Shown piece after piece: positions 8,284 to 16,828 of a DNA stretch of 37,224 nucleotides. The notes under the pieces are model-generated. The model saw nothing but the letters and a program-made list of their open reading frames with translations. It made no database searches and was not told where the DNA came from. Position 1 is the stretch's first letter. Each line of letters starts with the position of its first letter. Both the position numbers and the translations under genes were made by a program. The DNA is from Chlamydiales bacterium (GTDB taxonomy: Bacteria; Chlamydiota; Chlamydiia; Chlamydiales; Simkaniaceae): the NCBI GenBank assembly GCA_024233395.1, contig JACKPR010000007.1, forward strand, positions 1-37,224, given 5' to 3'.

Positions 8284-10395
8284 GTGATTACAGATACCCA
8301 TCAAGTTGCAGTTCATGAAGAAATTGGAAACCCTCTTCTTTATTATAAGAGGCTAATCCCTTTTGATAAAATTGATCCTGATCATTTTTTCCCAGCGATC
8401 CACGCTCTTATTTTAGACATTCTTCCTCAAATAAAACGTCTGGAGATGATTGAAAATCCCTCATGGGAAACCATTGCACTCCCCTTAGAAGAAATAGAAG
8501 AAAAAATTCACCGCGTTGTTGGACCTATGCGGCATTTAAAACTTGTGAAAGATTCTCCTTGCCTTAGAGAACAATGGAGCCGTGTCGAACCTTTGATTAA
8601 TAAGCTAGATCTACGGATTAAACAATCACGTTCCTTTTTTAAGTCTTTTCAAGCGCTGCAAGGGGGAAGCGAATGGGCTACTTATTCCCCTGCCCAAAAG
8701 CGAACCATAGAACTTCGTTTGCGCGAGGCAAAACTAAAAGGAATTGATCTCCCTCCTGATGATATTGATGAGCTTAATGGCTTGATCTATCGGCAAAGTG
8801 AGCTTCAAAGTCAATATGTTTCTAACATGAGAGATGCGACCAGAAATTATTCCTTGGTTGTGACTGATAAGAAACAATTAGAGGGGGTTTCTCCATCGAT
8901 TTTAAAGTTCACATCGGAATCCTATAACTTAACTCGTAAAGATGATGATCCTCCATCCTCTCCTAAAGAAGGCCCTTGGAAGATTACTCTTTCCAATCCT
9001 GTCTATTTGGCTATTCTTCGCCACTGTAAAAACAGAGAAATGCGTGAGCTCATTTACCGAGCCCAAATACAAAAAGCCTCCAATGGACCTTATGACAATA
9101 CTGCAAATATTCAAGAGCAACTTCAAATAAGAAAATCACAAGCTAATCTTTTGGGATATGAAACTTTTGCAGAACTAAGTTTAGCAAGTAAAATGGCTCC
9201 CAATGTTGAAACAGTTTATCGCTTCCTTGAAAAATTGCGTGATGCCAGTTGGATCACGGGTAGAGAGGATCTTCTTGAAGTCCAGCTTTTTGCTGCAAAA
9301 GCAGGCTTTCGAGAACCCTTTATGCCTTGGGATTATAGCTATTGGTCCGAGCGTTTAATGGAAGAGCGTTACCATCTTTCTGAAGAGGAAATTAAACCTT
9401 ATTTTCAGCTGCCAAAAGTTCTTCGAGGCCTTTTTGACCTTTGTCATAAGCTCTTTGGAGTTACGATTGTAAAACCTGAGATCCAACCCCCCATTTGGGA
9501 TCCCCATGTCACTTACTATCTCATTTACGACGAATCAGGAGACCAGCTTTCTTCCTTTTATCTTGATCCTTTTTCTCGCCCTCATTCCAAGCGTGGGGGA
9601 GCTTGGACCGATACTTGTTTAAATCGCACTATTGTAGATGGAGAGCTCCAACTTCCTATTGCATATATCGTCTGTAACTCTACCCCCCCGATTGGGGATG
9701 CCCCTCCTCTTTTAACATTTCGTGAACTTGAGACTCTTTTTCATGAATTTGGTCATGCACTTCAACATATGCTCACAAAAATTAATATCGGATCCGTTTC
9801 TGGAACTAATGGAATTGAATGGGATGGAATAGAAATGGCGAGCAAATTCATGGAGAATTGGTGTTACCATAAACCAACACTCGGCCAAATCACTTCCCAT
9901 TATCAAACAGGAGAGCCTCTTCCAGAAGTCCTCATGGATAAATTAATTTCTGCCCGTATCTATAACTCAGGATTCAATATGCTTTCGCAACTGAAATACT
10001 CTCTTTGCGATATTGCTATCCATCATGACTATGATCCTTACAGCACAATAACCCCGTTTGATGTCTGGTTTGATACCTGTTTAACAACCTCACATCTTCC
10101 TTGTCTGGATGAAGACCGTTTTCTTTGTTCCTTCCATCATATTTTTGGCGGGAATTCATATGCCGCAGGGTATTATAGTTATAAATGGGCCGAAGTTTTA
10201 AGTGCTGATGCCTTTCAAGCTTTTATGGAAGTCGAAGAGGATTGGGACTCCCTCAAAGAAGTAGGGATAAAGTTTAAAAAAACCTTTCTTGAATTTGGAG
10301 GAAGTCGTCACCCCATGGAAGTCTTTGAAATATTCCGTGGCCGAGCTCCGATTCTCGAACCCCTCCTCAAACAATCAGGTTTCAAAATACATTAG
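8284..10395 (+). CDS. M3-family zinc oligopeptidase (oligopeptidase A/Dcp-like)
   Basis: About 703 residues from the GTG at 8284; a TTG at 8248 would add 12 residues but lies in a probable -35 box. The zinc site is TLFHEFGHALQH, HEFGH at about 487-491. The third ligand is the Glu in GIEMASKFMENW near 517. Both are characteristic of metallopeptidase family M3, which cuts short peptides in the cytoplasm (OpdA also degrades signal peptides). The N-terminal NPLL...FDKIDPDHFFPAI segment matches the OpdA/Dcp start, and the C-terminal region around GNSYAAGYYSYKWAEVLSAD is the family's last conserved block. No signal peptide and no clear Shine-Dalgarno are present. It is followed by a palindromic repeat and a convergent porin gene. 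Confidence 0.92.
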   Translation: MITDTHQVAVHEEIGNPLLYYKRLIPFDKIDPDHFFPAIHALILDILPQIKRLEMIENPSWETIALPLEEIEEKIHRVVGPMRHLKLVKDSPCLREQWSRVEPLINKLDLRIKQSRSFFKSFQALQGGSEWATYSPAQKRTIELRLREAKLKGIDLPPDDIDELNGLIYRQSELQSQYVSNMRDATRNYSLVVTDKKQLEGVSPSILKFTSESYNLTRKDDDPPSSPKEGPWKITLSNPVYLAILRHCKNREMRELIYRAQIQKASNGPYDNTANIQEQLQIRKSQANLLGYETFAELSLASKMAPNVETVYRFLEKLRDASWITGREDLLEVQLFAAKAGFREPFMPWDYSYWSERLMEERYHLSEEEIKPYFQLPKVLRGLFDLCHKLFGVTIVKPEIQPPIWDPHVTYYLIYDESGDQLSSFYLDPFSRPHSKRGGAWTDTCLNRTIVDGELQLPIAYIVCNSTPPIGDAPPLLTFRELETLFHEFGHALQHMLTKINIGSVSGTNGIEWDGIEMASKFMENWCYHKPTLGQITSHYQTGEPLPEVLMDKLISARIYNSGFNMLSQLKYSLCDIAIHHDYDPYSTITPFDVWFDTCLTTSHLPCLDEDRFLCSFHHIFGGNSYAAGYYSYKWAEVLSADAFQAFMEVEEDWDSLKEVGIKFKKTFLEFGGSRHPMEVFEIFRGRAPILEPLLKQSGFKIH

Positions 10396-10396
10396 A

Positions 10397-10432
10397 TATA
10401 GCTAAACCCAATTTTAAACTGTTTTAGCTATA
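10397..10432. repeat. Dispersed palindromic element, copy A
   Basis: Perfect 10-base arms TATAGCTAAA (10397-10406) and TTTAGCTATA (10423-10432) enclose 16 bases. Read on the minus strand, the right arm continues CAGTTTAAAATTGG, which matches copy C at 32720-32744 throughout and copy B at 28964 closely. It fills the gap between the convergent M3 peptidase and OprB genes and may act as a bidirectional terminator. Confidence 0.7.
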
Positions 10433-10439
10433 GTGTTCT

Positions 10440-11780
10440 CTATAGAGTAATGCTGATCTGAGCTCCAACTACCCAAGCATTTTTAATTGTTCCGAATCCC
10501 TTAGGATTAATGATATATTGTAAATCAGGAACAATGATCAGCCAAGGATTCACTTGAAACCAATGGTTGAGTTCAATAAGGGCCTCAAAATTTTGAGGTC
10601 GATTCCCATAGGATGGCATCATATGCGTCCTTTTAGCAATTTCCTGTGCTTTACGCATATCAGTGCTATATTTGCCATAGATAAAACCAAGATTTGTATA
10701 GTCTTTAGGGCGAGAAGCAAAAAGCCCTTTATAGACCAACCCTGAAGTGATGAAGAAAGGAAGAAGATTACGATCCTTTGGAGCAAAAAGAAGGGCAATA
10801 AAGGGTGTTAATCCTCGATCGGTTTCAGGTCCTCCATGACGGTAAATCATTTGATCGATCAAAAAATAGTAGCCACTATTCCCATGATAATGCCCCCCTA
10901 AATATTTCTCGCCTTTGCTATCGGTATAGTAAAAATAACCAGCGCGATAATTACCAGGATATCCCGTGTCTTCTTTGAGTTGATTCACTTGATAGGACCA
11001 TTCCGTAATCAATTGTGTCCCATCAGATCCATTGAAAGACCAATTCAGTCCATGATACTTATTATCTGCAACATCATCTTGCGCAACATAAGCAGCAAAC
11101 TTAGCTAAAATCCGTTTGAAATAAGGGCGGAATTCCATTAAGACACCCCAAGTTGCATTGGGATATGCAGTAAATGGACCATTAAAAAACACCGCAATGG
11201 GGTTTCCATCAAAACCATTATTCATAAACTTATAATAGAGTTCTGACTGGAGAAAATCATTTCCCCCATTCAGTCTTCCCCCCTTGAAGATCAGATATTT
11301 ATTAAAAAGTTCTTGTTTTAGATAAAATTCATTCAGGCGAATATTTTGTCCCCCATACACTTGCTGAACGGGATACTGATTTCCAATTTTATCAGCGCTT
11401 AAGCTTGTACCTGTTCTCCATACAACTGAGGTATAAAAAGAGAGACCTTTCAATGTTGTGTAACGGCCGATATCAACAGAAACATCTAGACCAAAAGATC
11501 CCGCATACGCAAATCCTTTTGCCTTTCCTCCAGAAACATTTGCAGCCATATCAGTAACATAAGACATTCCAACCGTAACTCCATCGCTAGCAAGCTTCGA
11601 ACGCCCTCCCCACCAATCTCCCGTTAAATAGGGGCTATTCCACCAAGAAACTTCAGATTGTTTCTCGATAAAGTGTTCTCCCATTTCTTGATGTCTTTGA
11701 TCAGAGGTTCCTCCGAATGAATGATCCCCTGCAAAACAAGAAGTGCAAAAGAAAAAACATAAATATATATAATACTTCAT
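10440..11780 (-). CDS. Carbohydrate-selective porin, OprB family
   Basis: A 446-residue protein with a signal peptide (about residues 1-17, ending CFAG). After it comes the OprB hallmark WWNSPYLTGDWWGGRSKLASDG, shown here only as its key WW, TGDWWG and L-x-x-DGV elements (about 46-68). The rest alternates like beta strands, with GLSFYTSVVWRTG, NIRLNEFYLKQELF and the closing aromatic/Ile-rich strand AQISITL. OprB porins form sugar-permeable outer-membrane channels. The ATG overlaps the protease stop codon as ATGA, making it the last gene of a long minus-strand series. The substrate is not predictable. Confidence 0.87.
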   Translation of the reverse strand: MKYYIYLCFFFCTSCFAGDHSFGGTSDQRHQEMGEHFIEKQSEVSWWNSPYLTGDWWGGRSKLASDGVTVGMSYVTDMAANVSGGKAKGFAYAGSFGLDVSVDIGRYTTLKGLSFYTSVVWRTGTSLSADKIGNQYPVQQVYGGQNIRLNEFYLKQELFNKYLIFKGGRLNGGNDFLQSELYYKFMNNGFDGNPIAVFFNGPFTAYPNATWGVLMEFRPYFKRILAKFAAYVAQDDVADNKYHGLNWSFNGSDGTQLITEWSYQVNQLKEDTGYPGNYRAGYFYYTDSKGEKYLGGHYHGNSGYYFLIDQMIYRHGGPETDRGLTPFIALLFAPKDRNLLPFFITSGLVYKGLFASRPKDYTNLGFIYGKYSTDMRKAQEIAKRTHMMPSYGNRPQNFEALIELNHWFQVNPWLIIVPDLQYIINPKGFGTIKNAWVVGAQISITL

Positions 11781-13207
11781 CTTAAGTCTTCTGACCGGTT
11801 ACTCGTGATAAAATAGTGGGTTAAAATCTTTTTCTCCCTTTCTTTTACATGCTCTCGATTTAAAATGATTTCAAAATCATCAAGAGTTGTTATCACAACA
11901 AAGGGATCTCGACATTCTTCTATCGTTGTAATCATATCTCTCAAATTTGCAATTTTTTTTCCATTCACTCGATCGATCACTTTGTATTCAATATCTTGAT
12001 ATCCTGCATTGACCTGATCATCTAAAACTGAGGTCAAAACAACAATCTCATCCCTATTTTTATGAATTTTTCCTCTTAAAGCAAAGTGTAAAAAATCAAT
12101 CAGTGGTAAAGAGTCTCGAATCAAATTCCCATTCAGAGGTTGGAAAACACATCCTCCATAGATATAATAAGTCGGTTTTTTTTCAAAAATATCATGAGGA
12201 ACCAACCGTCCCCCTTTTTTCATGTGATCTACGAACCCTTTAAGTTCTACTTTCTCCCCACCTCGAAGAACTGTTAGGGAAATAGGATCCCTAAAATTTT
12301 TCATCATAATCAAAAACTGAAAAGGAAGTGTGAGATCCACCTCTTCGAAAAAGATCAACCCCAAAGCGTCTACTGGGAATTCATCGACTTCAAGGAGAAT
12401 ATCCCCTTTCTGTAAAAAGTCATGTAAAAAGTGATTTTCAGGAACATCCCTAATAAGAACTCCTCCATCCCCTTTTTCTAGACCATAATAACTTCGAAGT
12501 CCTTCATTTTCCATTTGTTGATAGGAAAACGAAGAACACGGAAATCCTTCATAGGATTGAGGATGCTCATCTAAAAAATGGAGGATAATGGGAGTGGGAA
12601 TCATGTATCCAATATTTTGTCTCGTTTTATGTCCCTGGTGGGCAATCCCAACAACCATTCCATCAGCAATGACAGGTCCCCCACTATTCCCAGGATTAAT
12701 CTGAGCATCAATTTGAGAGATGAGAAGCTTTTCCCCTGAATGAGCATACTTCCATAATTCTATCCGGGAAACAATCCCTCGCGTTATCGATAACTCATTT
12801 CCTCCAATTGGAAATCCATAAACTTGAACCTGCTCTTCTCCACGAAGAATCTCGCTGGAAAAATGAAGAGGAACTTTCCCATCGAAAAAGGAGGGGTCAT
12901 CTACCTCTAACAAAGCCAAATCACAATCATGCCCAATCATTTTCACCTTTGCTTCAAATTTCTTTCTATTTCGAGCGGTATGCACTTCAATAAAAGCAGC
13001 ATTAGCAACAACATGGGCATTTGTAATGATTTGATTTCCCTCAATAATAAATCCTGAACCAGTCGCTCGGAACATTGATGGAGACGCCCAAGGACGCGCA
13101 TAATCATATTCTTTCACCGTCGAGAAAACTTTTACGACAGCATCGTTGATGACATGTGATCCAAAAAGACTAAAAGGAAAAAAGAGAATCCAAAAAAAAT
13201 GCTTCAT
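11777..13207 (-). CDS. Trypsin-like serine protease, Deg9-like, exported
   Basis: About 476 residues from the ATG at 13207 (TAATG overlap with the upstream gene). A GTG at 13213 would add two residues. A signal peptide covers about residues 1-17. The catalytic triad is visible as TNAHVV (His65), DCDLALL (Asp96) and INPGNSGGP (Ser175). The region after the protease domain, with NIGYMIPTPIILHFLDEHP, a PDZ-like segment (GVLIRDVPENHFLHDFLQKG) and PTYYIYGGCVFQPLNGNLI, is the layout of plant-type Deg9/Deg10 proteases rather than of classical DegP. It probably works in the periplasm on misfolded or specific substrates. It lies between the putative immunity genes and the porin. Confidence 0.86.
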   Translation of the reverse strand: MKHFFWILFFPFSLFGSHVINDAVVKVFSTVKEYDYARPWASPSMFRATGSGFIIEGNQIITNAHVVANAAFIEVHTARNRKKFEAKVKMIGHDCDLALLEVDDPSFFDGKVPLHFSSEILRGEEQVQVYGFPIGGNELSITRGIVSRIELWKYAHSGEKLLISQIDAQINPGNSGGPVIADGMVVGIAHQGHKTRQNIGYMIPTPIILHFLDEHPQSYEGFPCSSFSYQQMENEGLRSYYGLEKGDGGVLIRDVPENHFLHDFLQKGDILLEVDEFPVDALGLIFFEEVDLTLPFQFLIMMKNFRDPISLTVLRGGEKVELKGFVDHMKKGGRLVPHDIFEKKPTYYIYGGCVFQPLNGNLIRDSLPLIDFLHFALRGKIHKNRDEIVVLTSVLDDQVNAGYQDIEYKVIDRVNGKKIANLRDMITTIEECRDPFVVITTLDDFEIILNREHVKEREKKILTHYFITSNRSEDLR

Positions 13208-13776
13208 TAACACTCTCTTAGCCCATTAAATACAAAATCATTCCACAGTTTTTGGGAAAACACCCTTATCTTATTCCATTCAGGATCGAAAGAAACAATC
13301 TTATTCAACCCACAGTAAGGGAAAATAGACTTTGGATTATTCTTATGAAAAGGCTTATTTATTTTCTTAATTGTTTCTACCCCAATCCGCTCTTGGATAG
13401 CTACAAGATTTTCATACTCATATTCCTTTATCATTTGATATAATTGAACCAGTGACTCTGCTTGATGATCATGCAGATAACTTCTATAAGGAGGTAATTC
13501 AGTATCATGAATATCTTCCTCATTGACAAATAGATCTACAGTTTCAGAAAAAGTATAGGTTATCTCTGCAAAGATATACTCCCAATTCTCCCTTGGTCTA
13601 TCCCATTCTGAGGGACTATTTCTTTGAGCAAATTTTCCTAACCTATCTAGAAGTCTTTCATACGAAATCCTAAAAAGCTCCTCTTCGTTGAGAAACGGAT
13701 CTCTATGTTCAATTACGGTTTGCTCAAGAGGTTGCAATTTTTCTAGAAATTCAGTCTTATCGATTCTTGATTCCAT
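13207..13776 (-). CDS. Putative immunity protein 2 (paralogue of the upstream gene)
   Basis: A 189-residue acidic, soluble protein without a signal peptide. Its C-terminal part (DPEWNKIRVFSQKLWND, near 164-180) aligns with DPKWHEIREYAKRVYDE of the upstream 131-residue protein, and weaker similarity runs back through the preceding helix. Both genes directly follow a toxin-like protein with overlapping reading frames, the usual arrangement for immunity genes of polymorphic toxins. The start overlaps the upstream gene by 20 nt. I recognise no named family, so the immunity role is inferred from position, size and duplication. Confidence 0.55.
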   Translation of the reverse strand: MESRIDKTEFLEKLQPLEQTVIEHRDPFLNEEELFRISYERLLDRLGKFAQRNSPSEWDRPRENWEYIFAEITYTFSETVDLFVNEEDIHDTELPPYRSYLHDHQAESLVQLYQMIKEYEYENLVAIQERIGVETIKKINKPFHKNNPKSIFPYCGLNKIVSFDPEWNKIRVFSQKLWNDFVFNGLREC

Positions 13777-14152
13777 CTCTACTTCCCTCTTTCGTCAATT
13801 CATCATAAACCCTCTTAGCATACTCTCTAATCTCATGCCACTTGGGATCCTTACAAATCTCTTCATCAGATATTGGACGATTTTGATCACAATCATAATT
13901 CTCTACAATTTCAAACAGATTTTTTAGCATTCTATATTGTGAATCAGTCATATAAATACGTCCGGAATCACTTCCTTTTATTATACTCTCTGCATCTTCA
14001 ATAAAATACATCGTTGTATCGTCATATGAATCAATAATGTTTAAGTCTTCATGTTTTACCCAAATTCGATTCTGATAATCTGAATCTGAAATACGATAAA
14101 TCTTCTCAATCAACCATGAAAACTCTGAAATACTCTTTTTTTGCTTAATCAT
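13757..14152 (-). CDS. Putative immunity protein 1
   Basis: 131 residues from the ATG at 14152, which has AAAGG 5 nt upstream and overlaps the toxin stop region by 8 nt. A frame extended to 14200 exists but would overlap the toxin gene by 56 nt without better initiation signals. The protein is soluble and acidic, with no signal peptide and no recognisable domain. Its C-terminal DPKWHEIREYAKRVYDE segment is related to the next gene's product. Cytoplasmic location, small size and position directly behind a toxin-like C-terminal domain suggest it neutralises that toxin. A general regulatory partner is another possibility. Confidence 0.55.
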   Translation of the reverse strand: MIKQKKSISEFSWLIEKIYRISDSDYQNRIWVKHEDLNIIDSYDDTTMYFIEDAESIIKGSDSGRIYMTDSQYRMLKNLFEIVENYDCDQNRPISDEEICKDPKWHEIREYAKRVYDELTKEGSRDGIKNR

Positions 14153-16319
14153 ACCAACCTTTAAACTCATATTGATCAAGTGGAATATGAGCATCTTCAC
14201 TATCTAATTTAACAAATTTTCCTGACTTAGAAATTGCACTATCCCCTTTTCTTTGAACTACATAAGGACTTCTTTGCACCGGGTAAGGACTTTTGGGATT
14301 ACCTGGCATAACACGAATAAGAATGCACTCATCCTCTACTGTTCCTAGCTTTCTAAATCTCATTCCCCCTTTTTTCTCGGAAATCTCGACAATACAATTA
14401 ACTGGGACACCTTTAGGTCTAGGAAAAGTCTCATAACCAGCATGATGAAGAATTCTGCGAATTTGAGCTTCTGATAAACACTGGTTACGAAAAGCTCTGA
14501 ACAATTCAACATCTATTTTAGCACCCTTTTTTGCTTTTAGTTCATTGATAATAGGTTTGGTCTTGCTCCACCATTTTCTTGAGTGTGTGACTATTTGTTG
14601 TTCAGCTAATGCAGACGTCGACATTTTTTTGAGAGTCAAAATGGCATTTGCCTGTCGAAGGTCCCGATAGGCTGTTATTCCTTTAACTCCAGTTCTAATC
14701 AAAAGAACTTCAGCACCAAATCGCCCAACTAAATGCCCCACTAACTCCCCTTGCCGGATATAGGAAAGAGCATGGTTATTATTGAGTTCTTGGATTTCTG
14801 GAAAAAAGGGTTCTAACACTTCTATTAAACCATTATCTTTGATCACCTCTATAACATTTTTACAAGCTTGGTAGAACTCTCGAGAAACTTCCTGAGGAGA
14901 AAGGGTAAAGGAAATAATTCCGTGCGAAAGACCACTAAGACTAGAGATAGCTGAAGGAACAAAATCAGCAATCGACTCTCCTCCCCCTATTGTTAACCCT
15001 TTTACTAAGCCTGTTGAGAATTCGAGTTCATCCAGCATGGATGGAGGTATTGGATCATGTTGAAATCCTGTTTCTGCAAAATCTTGGAGAGCTTGGTGAA
15101 AATCTCCTGTTTCAAAATATGCAATGGCACGTTCTAGATACGCTTGTCGATGACGGGGATGATTTTCGATATAAGAGGATAGAGTCAAGATTGCATCTTC
15201 AAAAAGATCGAGTTCACATTCGGCTTTTCCCTTTCGAAATTCGAGCTTTGCTTGCATTTTTTCGGTAAGCATCTCTGGAGGAGTCATCTCGATAAGCTTT
15301 TTGATATCCTCAATGCAATTGATATTCAGCCCCTCAGAATAATGATAAAGCGCGCGCTGATAGTAAGCTTCTGGGGCATTGTGATGAGCAATACAATGAT
15401 CAAAGATAAAGCAGTAAGCGTGTTTCACATCTCCAAGCCGAGCTTCAATCCGTGGATAATAAAGGTCCATAGATGTGCGAATTCTATCTATTGTGACTTT
15501 CAAATTTTCTCTTATTCTTTTAGCCTCTTCTAAATCTCTATTATTCGTTTCATGGTCCTTTGCGAGCTCCTCTCTCTTTTCCAACCACTTTTCCATTCTA
15601 TAATCAAGTGGAAATCGTTGAATGAATTTTTCATTCTCTTTTACCCGTCCATCGATTATTTCGGTGATTCGCTTATGCGTTTTAATCACATCTATCGCTT
15701 CTTGATCATAACAAGACCAAAAATAACACGAATCATCTAATAGTCGATCTTTAAGAGTGACTTGAACACTAAAACAAAAATCTTGAACTTTGCTCATGGA
15801 GTCAAATTGAAAGGAAATATCATAGGAATCAAACTTTTTATTGTTTTCATATAGTCTAAGATCACTAAAAAGCTCTATCCCTTCATCATTTCCCTCTTGA
15901 TCTTTATGCCAAGAGGCCCACCAGTCCTCAGTACAACCATCCCAACGTTCTTCTTCTAAGTAAAAAGCCCTATTATACCTAGGTTTAAGGACATTTTTTG
16001 TAGCTATACGAACTTCTAAAGAGAGTCCTTCCTTCTTAAACTTATCCACCCATGGGTCATCAATTTTCCGGGGCACGTTTTGATAAGGAAAAGGGATGTC
16101 TTGTATAGCATGAGCAAACCGATCAAGTTCCCACATTACGAGAAGTGCTTTCCATTCGACTTGGCGCACCCCTTCTGTTCCCCAAACGCCACAGTGATGG
16201 GGACACTCAAATTGGGAAACTTTATCAGGAGAAGTATAAAACCAATCAAAGAAACCTGCTGATAACTGATAAGGGAAAAAAGCCAAAGAAAGAAGAAAAG
16301 CCCAAAGCAACTTTTTCAT
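14145..16319 (-). CDS. Secreted TPR protein with polymorphic-toxin-like C-terminal domain
   Basis: A 724-residue protein. Residues 1-21 form a signal peptide (LLWAFLLSLAFFPYQLSA). Residues 22-290 hold a Cys- and Trp-containing region and a charged helical stretch. Residues about 295-415 hold tetratricopeptide-like repeats (AYYQRALYHYSEGLNINCIE; AYLERAIAYFETGDFHQALQDF). A Gly/Ser-rich helical linker at about 435-575 includes GHLVGRFGAEVLLIRTGVKG. The compact tail (about 575-724) holds VMPGNPKSPYPVQRSPYV, then DAHIPLDQY with His711, resembling C-terminal toxin modules of Rhs/CdiA-type proteins. The family name of the module is not certain to me. Two small overlapping genes follow as likely immunity genes. 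Confidence 0.65.
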   Translation of the reverse strand: MKKLLWAFLLSLAFFPYQLSAGFFDWFYTSPDKVSQFECPHHCGVWGTEGVRQVEWKALLVMWELDRFAHAIQDIPFPYQNVPRKIDDPWVDKFKKEGLSLEVRIATKNVLKPRYNRAFYLEEERWDGCTEDWWASWHKDQEGNDEGIELFSDLRLYENNKKFDSYDISFQFDSMSKVQDFCFSVQVTLKDRLLDDSCYFWSCYDQEAIDVIKTHKRITEIIDGRVKENEKFIQRFPLDYRMEKWLEKREELAKDHETNNRDLEEAKRIRENLKVTIDRIRTSMDLYYPRIEARLGDVKHAYCFIFDHCIAHHNAPEAYYQRALYHYSEGLNINCIEDIKKLIEMTPPEMLTEKMQAKLEFRKGKAECELDLFEDAILTLSSYIENHPRHRQAYLERAIAYFETGDFHQALQDFAETGFQHDPIPPSMLDELEFSTGLVKGLTIGGGESIADFVPSAISSLSGLSHGIISFTLSPQEVSREFYQACKNVIEVIKDNGLIEVLEPFFPEIQELNNNHALSYIRQGELVGHLVGRFGAEVLLIRTGVKGITAYRDLRQANAILTLKKMSTSALAEQQIVTHSRKWWSKTKPIINELKAKKGAKIDVELFRAFRNQCLSEAQIRRILHHAGYETFPRPKGVPVNCIVEISEKKGGMRFRKLGTVEDECILIRVMPGNPKSPYPVQRSPYVVQRKGDSAISKSGKFVKLDSEDAHIPLDQYEFKGWYD

Positions 16320-16326
16320 ATCGGCA

Positions 16327-16689
16327 TTATGCTGTAACTATTTCATCACTTAAAGGATTAGGACCATATTTATTGGTTCCACTCTCACCTTTCTTGCAAT
16401 AAAAGACAATCAAAACGATCCAACCAATGACTGGTAGAAAAATAAATAAAAGGTTCCAACCACTTCTTCCAATATCATGAAGACGTCTAAAAGCTACTGC
16501 CAGTCCAGGAATGATAAGAAGTAGGGAACAGAGACCAAAAAAAATCTGCAATGGGAGAAAAGCTTTAAAAAGGCTTCCCGCCGTCTGAAATAGATAGACC
16601 GATAACGTATATAGCCAATATTCTTTCCGACAAGCCCTACCACTAAAATTTGCATAATTTTTAGTCAGCGCTTCATATACTAATTTCAT
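16327..16689 (-). CDS. DUF805 family inner-membrane protein
   Basis: A 120-residue protein with the complete DUF805 pattern: NFSGRACRKEYWLY near the N-terminus, hydrophobic spans, then VAFRRLHDIGRSGWNLL, more spans, and a C-terminal G-x-x-GTNKYGPNPL. The family has three to four membrane spans and no established biochemical function. The gene ends 8 nt before the TPR/toxin-like gene and so probably heads the minus-strand series running down to the porin. Whether the neighbourhood is functional or accidental cannot be told. Confidence 0.88.
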   Translation of the reverse strand: MKLVYEALTKNYANFSGRACRKEYWLYTLSVYLFQTAGSLFKAFLPLQIFFGLCSLLLIIPGLAVAFRRLHDIGRSGWNLLFIFLPVIGWIVLIVFYCKKGESGTNKYGPNPLSDEIVTA

Positions 16690-16791
16690 AACTTATTCTC
16701 CATAATATTAATGTGTAGAATAAGCTTACAAAATTGATCCTTTCCGGTCCAAGATTTTAGGTTTTGGAGTTCTGAGGATTTGGGGTTAACG

Positions 16792-16820
16792 TTGATTTTA
16801 TGATGGATTTTTAATAGATT
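16792..16820 (+). promoter_or_regulatory. Candidate promoter of the lysozyme-like gene
   Basis: TTGATT (16792-16797), 17 bases, then TAGATT (16815-16820). The ATG at 16829 begins 8 bases after the -10 box, and no Shine-Dalgarno is seen, so any transcript would be leaderless or nearly so. Both boxes match consensus at only four of six positions. Confidence 0.3.
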
Positions 16821-16828
16821 AGATTAAT

